64,000 nucleotides of DNA from Sphingobacterium sp. CZ-2 (GTDB lineage: Bacteria > Bacteroidota > Bacteroidia > Sphingobacteriales > Sphingobacteriaceae). Positions 36,622 through 45,974 of this stretch are shown here, one piece after another. Numbering within the stretch: position 1 is the first letter of the stretch; every line of letters starts with the position of its first letter. The notes beneath the pieces were generated by a model that was not told the origin of the DNA, searched no databases, and worked only from the letters and a program-made list of their open reading frames with translations. The DNA is taken from positions 1,798,001 to 1,862,000 of the forward strand of contig NZ_CP038159.1 in assembly GCF_004526235.1 (NCBI RefSeq). Direction: 5' to 3'. The translations under genes were made by a program, and so were the position numbers.

Positions 36622-36900
36622 ATGTATTTAAGTAAAGAGTACAAAGCTGATATCTTCGCAGAATTTGCAGGTGCAGCAGAAAACACTGGTTCTGCAGAAG
36701 GACAAGTAGCTTTATTCACTAAAAGAATCGCTCACTTAACTGAGCATTTGAAAAAAAACAGAAAAGATTTTAACACACAACGTTCTCTACAAATGTTAGT
36801 AGGTAAACGTCGTTCTTTATTAGCTTATCTGTACAAAAAAGATATCAACAGATATCGTGCGATCATCAAAGGCTTAGGCTTGCGTGATATCATCAAATAA
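36622..36900 (+). CDS. rpsO: 30S ribosomal protein S15
   Basis: A 92-residue S15 protein of normal length. The family pattern is plain: GSAEGQVALFTKRIAHLTEHLKK in the first helices, then RSLQMLVGKRRSLLAYLYKKD and the RYRAIIKGLGLR end. It binds the central domain of 16S rRNA during 30S assembly. In many bacteria rpsO is followed directly by pnp on the same strand. Here pnp is the next gene on the plus strand but begins 5.4 kb later, after an oppositely oriented SusC/SusD pair. Its own promoter and a strong terminator make it monocistronic. Confidence 0.97.
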   Translation: MYLSKEYKADIFAEFAGAAENTGSAEGQVALFTKRIAHLTEHLKKNRKDFNTQRSLQMLVGKRRSLLAYLYKKDINRYRAIIKGLGLRDIIK

Positions 36901-36921
36901 GCTTTTAGTAAAAAAACAGAG

Positions 36922-36953
36922 GAGCCCCGAATTTCGGGGCTCTTTCTTTTTGT
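36922..36953. terminator. Bidirectional terminator between rpsO and the third susD
   Basis: 9-bp arms GAGCCCCGA and TCGGGGCTC with a 3-nt loop, T-rich on the plus strand side and A-rich (T-rich on the minus strand) on the other. It can serve both convergent genes. Confidence 0.85.
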
Positions 36954-36961
36954 GATATGGT

Positions 36962-38701
36962 TTATTTCCAGAATGGATTCTGTTCCAGGTTTTCGTTCAG
37001 TTCCAATTCTTGGGTAGGCAATGGATAAAAGTAATCCTTCGTTTCATCAAATACCTTTTTGATATGAGGATTGACGATGACATTTCCACTGGTTCCATTT
37101 TCCAATAAAATTTCGGATCCTAATTTCAATAATTGAATGCCAGAGGCTGTCGGTTTTGTGCCTTCATAGATCCAGACATCTTCTTTCCCATCACCATCAA
37201 GATCAAATTTTCCAATACTTGGGAAATACATTCCCTTGAATTGACGGGTAACTAATTGTCCTGCTTTCCAGCGTAAAATATCATCCCAACGGTAAGTTTC
37301 CATCACCAGTTCAATCCGACGTTCCCTGCGAATTTCAAGAATGACGCCTTTGTTGTTCCCTGATACCAGCGGATAGTCTGTTGCTAGAATCTTATCTGGA
37401 TTGCTGTTCGCTGCATCTTTATTCAAACCAGGCATTTGGATTCTTGCCCGGATTTTATTGATGGAGAGGTCAAGATCTGCTTGCGTCAAGAGCCCAAGCT
37501 CCGCACGGGCTTCAGCATAGTTTAACAGTACTTCCGCATAACGAATAACAGGCATATCATTTTCCGACCGATTATAATTATCATACATCGGATCACCAAC
37601 AAATTTGGTCAATTGATAGCCGGTTACTGAATTTCCGAAGTTTGGCGCTAATTGAGCAACCCCACCGATCCGTTTATATCCTGGGTATCGGATCGTTTGG
37701 GATAATCGAGGATCTCTATCCTTCATTTCTTCCAGAAAGGTCAATTTATCGTAGTTCGGTTTGTCCGTAAAACGGGATCCATCTTTCATGAGGTAAGAAT
37801 TCACCAATGATTTTTCTAGTCCCGGCTTACCATAAGATGCGGTAATGGTATAATAATTGACATTATGCCAGATCTGTAAAGCATCCGAGAATTTTCTGGT
37901 CAGGATCACCTCTTGGTCAATACTGTTTACAGAACGGAACAATGCCGCATAGGAATCAATTCCTGCACCCACATAGATATCATATTGTTTTTGGTCGATC
38001 AATTTTTTGGATGCATCTGCCGCCGCTTCCAAAAGTTTGTCGGCACCTTGAAGATCTAATTCCGTATGATATTTTCTAAATGTCCCTTCAAATAGAGCAA
38101 CCCTAGATTTTAAAGCCAAGGCTGTCCATTGGGTGATTCTGATATCCGATTTTTTGTCTGCCTTGATTTTCTCAATGGCATAATCCAGATCGGCCAAAAT
38201 GGAATCCACGATCAAAGTACGGGGGTCTCTTTTTTTCATCAATCCTTCTTCATCGGATTCCGAAAGAGTTTTGCCGTACCATGGCACATCGCCGAACCTT
38301 TTTAGCTTTTCGAAATAAAAATAGGCTCTGAAAAATCTAGCTACACCAGCATAAGGGGCAGCTTCAGCTTCGCTGAGATTATTGAAGCAGTTTTCCAGGA
38401 AGAAGTTGATGTTCCTGAGTTCACCCCAGCTCCATCCTCCACCAGTTGTTGGGACAATTCTTTTTCCGGAGATATTATCTTCCAACGTTGTTTTCACAAT
38501 ATTGTCTACACCTTCATTATAGATGCCCTCGGCTGATGGTAAATAGTTGTAGAAAGAATTGGTATAAAGTTCCAGGTCTTTTTTTGTTTTAAAAGAGGCA
38601 TCGGGAGATACGCTAGCCTCGGGAGTTCTATCTAAGAAATCCTTGGAACAGCTGCTAAGACCAAAAGCTGTGATTATGACGAAATAAATTAATTTTTTCA
38701 T
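36962..38701 (-). CDS. SusD/RagB family lipoprotein (third pair)
   Basis: A 579-residue SusD homologue with lipobox GLSSC (Cys18) followed by SKDFLDRTPEASVSPDASF, the classic RagB/SusD N-terminus. The helical scaffold is visible in ARFFRAYFYFEKLKRFGDVPW (about 120-140) and VIRYAEVLLNYAEARAELG (about 385-405). The RRERRIELVMETYRWDDILRW segment and the C-terminal FYPLPTQELELNENLEQNPF are strong family marks. It follows its SusC gene by three bases. No glycosidase gene adjoins the pair, so the substrate is unknown; the nearest CAZyme is the GH92 mannosidase 6-8 kb away beyond pnp and an IS element. Confidence 0.92.
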   Translation of the reverse strand: MKKLIYFVIITAFGLSSCSKDFLDRTPEASVSPDASFKTKKDLELYTNSFYNYLPSAEGIYNEGVDNIVKTTLEDNISGKRIVPTTGGGWSWGELRNINFFLENCFNNLSEAEAAPYAGVARFFRAYFYFEKLKRFGDVPWYGKTLSESDEEGLMKKRDPRTLIVDSILADLDYAIEKIKADKKSDIRITQWTALALKSRVALFEGTFRKYHTELDLQGADKLLEAAADASKKLIDQKQYDIYVGAGIDSYAALFRSVNSIDQEVILTRKFSDALQIWHNVNYYTITASYGKPGLEKSLVNSYLMKDGSRFTDKPNYDKLTFLEEMKDRDPRLSQTIRYPGYKRIGGVAQLAPNFGNSVTGYQLTKFVGDPMYDNYNRSENDMPVIRYAEVLLNYAEARAELGLLTQADLDLSINKIRARIQMPGLNKDAANSNPDKILATDYPLVSGNNKGVILEIRRERRIELVMETYRWDDILRWKAGQLVTRQFKGMYFPSIGKFDLDGDGKEDVWIYEGTKPTASGIQLLKLGSEILLENGTSGNVIVNPHIKKVFDETKDYFYPLPTQELELNENLEQNPFWK

Positions 38702-38704
38702 GAT

Positions 38705-41700
38705 TTAGAATGTAAGGTCAAGACCGAATGAGAAAGTTTTGGAATAAGGATAAGCTCTACCGTTGGTTTCTTGGGCAGCCTGTTCAGGGTCGATGTATTT
38801 GGAGCGTAGTTTTGTTGCAGTCCATAAATTTTCACCAGAAAGGAATATTCTCGCCCTACTTAACTTCATTTTCTGGGCAATGGAGATTGGAAGAGCATAA
38901 CCTAGGGTCAGATTCTTCAAGCGTATGTAAGCTAGGTCCTGAAGATATCTATCCGTTCTTACGTTCAATGAACCTCGGTTGTTTAAGGCGATGTATCCTC
39001 TTAACAATGGGAAATAAGCATTAGGATTTTCTGGTGTCCAAACATCATCATTAAAATCTTTCGGGATAAACGAATAGTATGGACGTGAATATGGTCCCCA
39101 GAATTTGTCGGAATTATTCCCAGGCCACCAATTCTGTTTGCCAATACCTTGGAAGAATAGGGAAATATCAAAACCTTGATAATTAGCTCCCATATTGATC
39201 CCAAAATTGTACCTCGCACGGGAATTACCGATGATAACCTGATCTCCAGGTTCAAATACGGAGTTTTTTCCATTATTTACAATTCCGTCTGGCGTTCCGT
39301 CTGGTCCAGAAATGTCCACAAATTTTAAGTCTCCCGCTTGCAGTTTTGACCAGTTTCCTGGTGCAGATAGACGTTGGTTATCGACATAGTCCTGGTTGAT
39401 GGTCCAACCATTGGCTTCTTCGTTGGATTGGAAAAATCCATCCGTTTTATAGCCCCAGATTTCACCTAATGTTTGACCCACGTAATAATTGTTGAGCAGC
39501 TTTTTCTCGTTATCAAAACGGGTGATCTTTGCTTTAGAATCAGACAGTCCAATCCCAAAATTGTATCCAAATGGTTTTTCATTGATCAAGAACTGATCTC
39601 TCCAGGTCATGGATAATTCCCATCCTGTATTTCTCAAATCGCCGGCATTGGTCCTTGGTGAAGAGGCTCCATAAACAGCAGGCAAGGTTTTTCCAGGGAT
39701 CAACATATCCAATGTTTCACGGATAAAATAATCAAATGATACGGCGAGCTTATTTTGGAAGAATTCCAGATCAGTACCAAAGTTTAATGTATTTGTTCTT
39801 TCCCAGGTAAGATCTGCAGAAATTGGGGTAGGGATGCTTAGGTATTGCGACCGGGCACCATTGATGATATAGGTATTTGTTCCAGCATTTAATAATGGAA
39901 TGTATCCATAAACACCAGCTTCCTGCGCATTACCCAGAGCTCCATAAGACACCCTGAACTTTGCTTCGTTCAATACTGGTTTTAGACTTTGCATAAAGTT
40001 TTCCTCCGAAATACGCCATCCAGCTGAAAAGGAAGGGAAAAACCCATAACGTTGTCCGGTAGGGAATTTAGATGTTCCATCGTAACGACCATTTACCTCT
40101 AATAGGTATCTCCCTTTATAATCGTAATTGATACGTCCAAAGAAACCCATTAATGCCCAAGTATTGGCTCCACCATTCAAAATTGGAATACCAGTTCCCA
40201 AATTGAAGTCATTCAGATCTTCGGATAATAAGTTGGTCTGGGTTCCGCCCATGTTCTTATAGACGTTCAGTTCTTGGTTAAAACCAAGGGTAGCTCCAAA
40301 ATTATGGTCTCCGAAGTTTTTGATATAATTGGCAAATAAGTTCATGGAATGCTTGCGGGTCAACGCGATGGATTCCACTAATTGATCATTTCCTAAATAA
40401 TTGATCACTCCTGGAAAAATGGACCATGGTGCTTGCGTGCGTCTGTTAAAGCGGGAAATAGGATTATACGTGAAAGTATAATTACCTGTTACCGTAAGTT
40501 CAGGTAATGGTTGGAATACGGCTTCAAATAAGTTTACAAATTCGTAATCCTTTTCTCCGCCTTTGGATTTTCCATATAATAGATCGGCCATAATACCATC
40601 ACCGATGTTGTAGTTGTTCAGCTCAGTTCTGTAGGTGGCCGTTCCATCGGGGTTCACTGGGACATAGGATGGAAGCGCATGGACAGTAGTAGAAATAAAG
40701 TTATTATTGGCATCTACGCTGGAGTTCCATCCCGGATAGGTATAGCTTTGGTAATTCAATTGGGAATTGTTGCTGACACGTAGCCAGGAAGTAACTTGCC
40801 CATTGATCCTTGAACGTAGGTTAAAAGAATCGAATTTATCTTGGGTCACTTTCATCAAACCGCCTTTTTCATACATACGTCCAGAAAGGTAATAATCGAT
40901 CTTATCTGAACCGCCCGAGAAGGTCAGCGCATGTTCCATAGAATTCATGTTCTTGCGATAGAAAGTATTCCACCAGTCGGTATTGGCATAATAAACATAT
41001 TGGTCCTTACCATTTCTGTTTTGAATAACAACTGCAGGTAATGAAGGATCCTCTTTACGTTTTAATAGTTCGGCATAATCCTCATCGGTATAGCCGGTAT
41101 AGCGGTTTCCTGTTGCTCTAACAAATGCCTCATCATTCAGAATGGCTGCATCATAGCCACTCGTCATAAAGTCTGTGCTTACCGTTAAGTTGGAAGTTGC
41201 AAAATTATTGTTGTAACTAATGTTCATTTTACCAGCTTGGCCCCGTTTGGTGGTCACTAACATAACACCAAAGGCGCCTCTAGCACCATATACAGCAGCA
41301 GCCGAAGCATCTTTCAATACGGAAATGGATTCAATATCTCTCGGATTGATGTTGTTGATGTTTCCCGGTACACCATCAATTAACACCAATGGGGCCGCAT
41401 TCGCGGAGTTGATGGATGCGAAACCACGGATATTTATGGAACCTTCACCACCCGGGCGTCCATTCGAGAAATTGATGTTTAAGTTCGGAACTGCACCCTG
41501 TAATGCTTGCGTAGCATTGGATACGGAACGATCCTCTAAAATTTTGGAGTCGATTTGTGCCACAGCTCCAGTAAGATTTACTTTTTTCTGTTTACCATAA
41601 CCCACGACAACCACTTCGTCCAATGACTCGTTGCTAGATTCTAGTACAATTCGGGAATACTCTTCTTGAATATTGAGGGTTTGAGGAGTATAACCCACCA

Positions 41701-41971
41701 TAGAAAAACGTAATTGATTTCCTGTGGAGCCAGCGATCTCGAATTCGCCATTTTCATTTGTCTGGGTAGAAGCGGACGAGCTCAAATTGCGGACAGAAAC
41801 TCCGGTGATAGGCTCACCTGTGGCATTTGTGATTTTACCGCGTAGAAGGTTTTGGCCTTGAATGATTTCCAAATGGTCAATAAAGGCAGGTTTTCGACCT
41901 GCTTGTACCGATGACCATGTACAGAAAGACATTCCTAAAAGGATAGGCAGAATAGCATAACTCTTTTTCAT
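38705..41971 (-). CDS. SusC/RagA TonB-linked transporter (third pair)
   Basis: A 1088-residue TonB-dependent transporter. The N-terminus has an unusual signal region ending near VQAG and a ~20-residue spacer before the CarboxypepD_reg-like domain (about 42-115). The DEVVVVGYG segment, plug (about 130-245, with DGVPGNINNINPRDIESI and VYGARGAFGVMLVTTK) and a full-length barrel ending GLDLTF follow. It should import an unknown oligosaccharide or other ligand with its SusD partner. Upstream, 360 bp separate it from divergent pnp. It is slightly longer than the other two SusC proteins here and lacks an obvious STN domain, so direct anti-sigma control is not predicted. Confidence 0.92.
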   Translation of the reverse strand: MKKSYAILPILLGMSFCTWSSVQAGRKPAFIDHLEIIQGQNLLRGKITNATGEPITGVSVRNLSSSASTQTNENGEFEIAGSTGNQLRFSMVGYTPQTLNIQEEYSRIVLESSNESLDEVVVVGYGKQKKVNLTGAVAQIDSKILEDRSVSNATQALQGAVPNLNINFSNGRPGGEGSINIRGFASINSANAAPLVLIDGVPGNINNINPRDIESISVLKDASAAAVYGARGAFGVMLVTTKRGQAGKMNISYNNNFATSNLTVSTDFMTSGYDAAILNDEAFVRATGNRYTGYTDEDYAELLKRKEDPSLPAVVIQNRNGKDQYVYYANTDWWNTFYRKNMNSMEHALTFSGGSDKIDYYLSGRMYEKGGLMKVTQDKFDSFNLRSRINGQVTSWLRVSNNSQLNYQSYTYPGWNSSVDANNNFISTTVHALPSYVPVNPDGTATYRTELNNYNIGDGIMADLLYGKSKGGEKDYEFVNLFEAVFQPLPELTVTGNYTFTYNPISRFNRRTQAPWSIFPGVINYLGNDQLVESIALTRKHSMNLFANYIKNFGDHNFGATLGFNQELNVYKNMGGTQTNLLSEDLNDFNLGTGIPILNGGANTWALMGFFGRINYDYKGRYLLEVNGRYDGTSKFPTGQRYGFFPSFSAGWRISEENFMQSLKPVLNEAKFRVSYGALGNAQEAGVYGYIPLLNAGTNTYIINGARSQYLSIPTPISADLTWERTNTLNFGTDLEFFQNKLAVSFDYFIRETLDMLIPGKTLPAVYGASSPRTNAGDLRNTGWELSMTWRDQFLINEKPFGYNFGIGLSDSKAKITRFDNEKKLLNNYYVGQTLGEIWGYKTDGFFQSNEEANGWTINQDYVDNQRLSAPGNWSKLQAGDLKFVDISGPDGTPDGIVNNGKNSVFEPGDQVIIGNSRARYNFGINMGANYQGFDISLFFQGIGKQNWWPGNNSDKFWGPYSRPYYSFIPKDFNDDVWTPENPNAYFPLLRGYIALNNRGSLNVRTDRYLQDLAYIRLKNLTLGYALPISIAQKMKLSRARIFLSGENLWTATKLRSKYIDPEQAAQETNGRAYPYSKTFSFGLDLTF

Positions 41972-42229
41972 GTAGGTAGTTTTAGGATGTTTTTAAAGTT
42001 GCAAAGAAATGGTTAGAATGTTTTGATACCATTAAGGATATGTTACCAAATGGTAAAAGGTTTTAGGTAATTGTTGCTACCTAGGTGTAAGGGGTTTAAG
42101 GTTTAAGAAATATGTTTAGTTAGTATAAATTTAATATGAATTCTTTCTGCTTGTAACAAAAAATTAATATTTAACATTTCTACGGCATTTTCTATTGTTG
42201 TGATAAGGATTAATCTTATGTATCATTTA
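41972..42229. other. Intergenic region between third susC and pnp
   Basis: AT-rich stretch with no gene. It contains a palindrome TTACCA-AA-TGGTAA (42043-42056) and ACCTAGGT (42079-42086), candidates for regulator sites of the divergent susC. A weak -7-like TTTCTTTG for susC is at 42002-42009 on the minus strand. The remainder to the pnp start is the pnp promoter and leader. Confidence 0.4.
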
Positions 42230-42263
42230 TTGATGTGATAGAAATAAAAATTATTTACCTTTG
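42230..42263 (+). promoter_or_regulatory. pnp promoter
   Basis: TTG at 42230-42232 and TACCTTTG at 42256-42263 (exact TAnnTTTG), 23 bases apart. This gives a leader of about 60 bases before ATG 42332. Confidence 0.6.
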
Positions 42264-42331
42264 TGCGATTAAAAATGTCAAATTAAATAGATGCATGTAA
42301 ATTGACGCAAGTGCATCAAAACGAACGAACA

Positions 42332-44491
42332 ATGAGTTATAACGAAAAGAAAGTAACAATTGAAATGGGTGGCGGGTTAGCTCCCATTGAATTGTCGACT
42401 GGGAAATTGGCTAAACAGGCTGATGGATCAGTAGTTTTAAAGCAAGGAGCAACGATGTTGCTAGCGACCGTGGTTTCTGCAAAGGAGCCAAAAGCGGGAA
42501 CAGATTTCCTTCCTTTATCGGTAGATTACCAAGAGAAATATGCAGCCACAGGACGTATTCCAGGTGGTTTTTTACGTCGTGAAGCAAGACTTTCAGATTA
42601 TGAGGTTTTGATTTCAAGATTGATCGATAGGGCTTTACGTCCATTATTCCCTGATACCTACCACGCAGATACACAAGTAATGGTTTCTTTGATCTCTGCA
42701 GATAAAGAGATCATGCCTGATGCTTTGGCAGGTTTAGCAGCTTCTGCAGCAATCGCTGTTTCTGATATTCCTTTCAATGGCCCAATCTCTGAAGTGCGTG
42801 TAGCGAAGGTAGATGGTCAATTAGTGATCAACCCTACGGTATCGGCTTTGGAAAAAGCAACATTGGAATTTATCGTAGCAGGTTCTGCACAGGATATCGT
42901 GATGGTAGAAGGTGAAGCCAATGAGATTTCTGAAGCTGAAATGGTAGAAGCAATTGCTTTTGCACATGATGCCATCAAAAAACAAGTGGCGGCACAGGTT
43001 GAATTGGCCAATTTGGTTGGATCCCACGATAAGAGAGGTTTCGATCATGAACCTTCCAACCCAGCATTGCGTGAAGCAATCTACGATGCTACTTATAGCC
43101 AAGTTTATGAAGTTGCCAAATCAGGTTCTTCGAAACATGACCGTACAGAGAAGTTCGCAGCTATCGGAGCGGCATTCTTCGAAACAATGGGTGAGGAGAT
43201 CGATGATGATACGAAATTCTTATTAAAGAAATATTACCACGATGTACAGTACGATGCGGTTCGTAATCTTTTATTGGACGAAGGTATCCGTTTGGATGGC
43301 CGTGATGTTCGTAAGGTACGTCCGATCTGGACTGAAGTGGATTACTTACCGGCAGCACACGGTTCTGCGGTATTTACACGTGGTGAAACTCAGTCATTGA
43401 CATCGGTAACTTTAGGTGCTAAAGACGATGAGCAGATGATCGATGGTGCATTCTTCCATGGATACAATAAGTTTATCCTTCACTACAACTTCCCTGGTTT
43501 CTCTACTGGTGAGGTAAGACCTAACAGAGGTCCTGGTCGTCGTGAGGTAGGTCATGGTAACCTGGCCATGCGTTCATTGAAAAAAGTGCTTCCTACGGAA
43601 GATAATCCATATACCATCCGTGTTGTTTCTGATATCCTGGAATCCAATGGTTCTTCATCAATGGCAACAGTATGTGCGGGAACATTGGCGTTGATGGATG
43701 CCGGTGTAAAAATCAAAGCGCCAGTATCAGGTATCGCGATGGGATTGATCTCTGATGAGAAAACAGGTAAATACGCTATTTTATCCGACATCTTAGGAGA
43801 TGAGGATCACTTAGGAGATATGGACTTCAAAGTAACCGGTACAGCAAATGGTATCGTAGGTTGTCAAATGGACTTAAAGATCAATGGTCTGAAATGGGAA
43901 GTATTGACACAAGCTTTGGATCAAGCGAAAGAAGCTCGTTTACACATCCTTGGTGAAATGGCGAAAACCATCACGGAGCCACGTGAAGATTACAAACCAC
44001 ATGCTCCACGCATCATCCAGATCCTTATCGATAAAGAATTTATCGGTGCGGTTATTGGCCCAGGTGGTAAGATCATCCAAGAAATGCAACGTGAAACTGG
44101 TGCAACCATCTCCATTGAAGAAGTGGATAATAAAGGTGTTGTTCAGATCTTCGCTGACAATAAAGAATCTATCGATGCTGCCTTGGCAAGAATCAAAGCG
44201 ATCACTGCAAAACCAGAAATTGGTGAAGTATATGAAGGTAAGGTCAAAACCATTATGCCTTTCGGAGCTTTCGTAGAGATCATGCCAGGTAAAGACGGTT
44301 TATTACATATCTCTGAAATTGATTGGAAACGTCTTGAAACCATGGACGGTGTGTTCAAAGAAGGTGATATGGTAACTGTTAAGTTATTGGATATCGACAA
44401 ACAAGGTAAATTGAAGCTTTCTAGAAAAGCGTTATTACCAAGACCTCCAAGGGAAGACAAACCTGCAAAGGATCAACCAAAAGAGGACTAA
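42332..44491 (+). CDS. pnp: Polyribonucleotide nucleotidyltransferase (PNPase)
   Basis: A 719-residue phosphorolytic 3'-5' exoribonuclease of the RNA degradation machinery. Order of domains: first RNase PH-like domain (about 10-145), alpha linker, second RNase PH domain (about 310-540, with catalytic-region motif [10 protein letters not shown]), KH domain ([17 protein letters not shown] near 570) and S1 domain ([17 protein letters not shown] near 640). A longer frame from TTG 42302 was rejected; [15 protein letters not shown] from ATG 42332 is the family's usual start and fits the promoter. It is normally the partner of rpsO, but here the two are split by a SusC/SusD pair. Downstream is an IS1182-like element starting 22 bases after the stop. 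Confidence 0.96.
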   Translation: MSYNEKKVTIEMGGGLAPIELSTGKLAKQADGSVVLKQGATMLLATVVSAKEPKAGTDFLPLSVDYQEKYAATGRIPGGFLRREARLSDYEVLISRLIDRALRPLFPDTYHADTQVMVSLISADKEIMPDALAGLAASAAIAVSDIPFNGPISEVRVAKVDGQLVINPTVSALEKATLEFIVAGSAQDIVMVEGEANEISEAEMVEAIAFAHDAIKKQVAAQVELANLVGSHDKRGFDHEPSNPALREAIYDATYSQVYEVAKSGSSKHDRTEKFAAIGAAFFETMGEEIDDDTKFLLKKYYHDVQYDAVRNLLLDEGIRLDGRDVRKVRPIWTEVDYLPAAHGSAVFTRGETQSLTSVTLGAKDDEQMIDGAFFHGYNKFILHYNFPGFSTGEVRPNRGPGRREVGHGNLAMRSLKKVLPTEDNPYTIRVVSDILESNGSSSMATVCAGTLALMDAGVKIKAPVSGIAMGLISDEKTGKYAILSDILGDEDHLGDMDFKVTGTANGIVGCQMDLKINGLKWEVLTQALDQAKEARLHILGEMAKTITEPREDYKPHAPRIIQILIDKEFIGAVIGPGGKIIQEMQRETGATISIEEVDNKGVVQIFADNKESIDAALARIKAITAKPEIGEVYEGKVKTIMPFGAFVEIMPGKDGLLHISEIDWKRLETMDGVFKEGDMVTVKLLDIDKQGKLKLSRKALLPRPPREDKPAKDQPKED

Positions 44492-44543
44492 TAAACGAAT
44501 ACCTATAAATGAAGAGGCTGTCTAAAAAGGTCTCTTAAAAGAG

Positions 44544-44574
44544 AACCCCGTCATTAAAAAATGGCGGGGTTTTT
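44544..44574 (+). terminator. Terminator at the left end of the IS1182-like element
   Basis: Arms AACCCCGTCATT and AATGGCGGGGTT (one mismatch) with a T-run following. It can end transcripts coming from pnp before they enter the transposase gene. Confidence 0.75.
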
Positions 44575-44625
44575 CTGTTTTTTGTCCTCAAGATTTTGTA
44601 TCTTAAGGTGCAACCAAAAAACAAT

Positions 44626-45761
44626 ATGGCAAACATACAATTCAAAGCGCTTCCATCCAATAGTCCTAGTCTTTTTCCTGAGAATATTTTAGACCGTATC
44701 CCCTTGAACCATCCTGTTCGGTTGGTGAGCCAGGTTGTTGACCAGTTGGATCTGGAACATATCATCCGTCAGTATAAAGGAGGGGGAACGACCAGTTTCC
44801 ATCCCAGGATGCTCATTAAGGTACTGTTCTACGCGTATCTGAGCAATATCTATTCTTGCCGCAAGATCGAGCGCGCCCTGCACGAGAACATCCATTTCAT
44901 GTGGCTTTCGGGCAACAGTACACCGGATTACCGTACGATCAATTATTTCAGGGGAAAGCGTCTTAAGGGACAGATACAGGAGCTGTTTGCCAGTATCGTT
45001 CGGATGCTGCATGATATGGAGTATGTCAGCCTGAAAGTCCAGTATGTAGATGGTACCAAGATCGAATCGGCCGCCGGTCGTTATACCTTCGTTTGGAAGA
45101 AATCGATCGAGAAGAACAAGATAAAGCTGGAGGCGAACATCGCTTCGGTCCTTTCGGATATCGATGCACAGATCAGCCGGGACCAATCTTCATTAGGGGA
45201 TCAGCAGGTCATAAACAGGATCCTTTTTCGGTACAGAACCTATATTACAACCAGCAGGAGGACTTTTATGTGTGTCCGGCAGGACAGAAGCTCAGCTTTA
45301 TCGGTCATGCAACCAGAGTCAGTGCCAACGGATACACTGCCCAGGTCAGCTGTTACCAGGCTCGGCGATGTGAGGGCTGCCCGATGCGCAGTGGGTGCCA
45401 TAAAGCTAAAGGCGATCGGCTCATTGAAGTGAACCACAGGCTCAATAAGCTCAAGGATAAAGCCCGGGAAAGACTGCTGTCGGAAGAGGGAATGTACCAT
45501 CGGAGCAAGCGACCCATAGAAGTGGAAGCTGTATTTGGTCAGATGAAAAGCAACAACAGGTTTACCCGGTTCACAATGAAAGGACTGGATAAAGTCGCTG
45601 TGGAATTCGGTTTGATGGCCATTGCCCATAACCTCAGAAAATGGGCAAAAAAGTGGAAAGACAAAGCTTTTATCGGTAAACCAGGTGGCAAAAACTCCCT
45701 ATTTGCGATAAATCAAGCCATCAACATGCTGAAAAGTACAAAACATCGACTTGCAGCCTAA
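44626..45761 (+). pseudogene. IS1182-family transposase, frameshifted by an internal deletion
   Basis: The 5' part (44626 to about 45185) encodes the InsH-like N-terminal domain with HPRMLIKVLFYAYLSNIYSCRKIE and the first catalytic Asp in YVDGTKIES. The 3' part, in another frame (about 45213-45761), encodes the end of the DDE domain: DPFSVQNLYYNQ, a CxxC-type region (RRCEGCPMRSGCH) and the catalytic Glu in VEAVFGQMKSNNRF. The segment normally between them, roughly 150 residues with the second catalytic Asp, is missing, and the two parts are out of frame. The break lies near 45190-45212. This is inferred from the known length and order of the family, not from an alignment. Confidence 0.8.
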
Positions 45762-45807
45762 TATTGCTCATGAAATTATAATGGAGCTCCAGAAAGCTAT
45801 AAAACAG

Positions 45808-45841
45808 AAGAAGGTGCCTTTTTAGACACCTTCTTTTTTTT
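45808..45841 (+). terminator. Terminator formed at the right end of the IS1182-like element
   Basis: Arms AAGAAGGTG (45808-45816) and CACCTTCTT (45827-45835) followed by a T-run to 45841. The right terminal repeat forms part of the stem. Confidence 0.7.
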
Positions 45842-45974
45842 TACGTAAAAAAGTTTTCCCTCATTAAAAGCCAATATTCACTCATTCAAGAACCCCCTTC
45901 CCTCATCGATGGATTTTTGTGCGGCAAAATCAAATAATTTCGACATCATAAACAATAAGTAAACGAGAAACATT

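Larger units (their letters stand above)
44514..45833 (+). mobile_element. IS1182-like insertion sequence with internally deleted transposase
   Basis: Terminal inverted repeats are GAGGCTGTCTAAAAAGG (44514-44530) and, as reverse complement at 45817-45833, GAAGGTGTCTAAAAAGG; 15 of 17 positions match. The element is about 1.32 kb. Complete IS1182 elements are longer, and the transposase gene inside has lost its middle (see the pseudogene entry). No clear target-site duplication was found at the ends. Intact ends mean it could still be moved in trans by a full-length relative. Confidence 0.8.

Noticed and set aside
42302..42331. TTG-initiated N-terminal extension of pnp
   Set aside because: The extra ten residues are not part of the PNPase family start, and ATG 42332 follows the promoter at a normal distance.
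44689..45186. 165-codon minus-strand open frame
   Set aside because: Antisense to the IS1182 transposase, no protein-like features.
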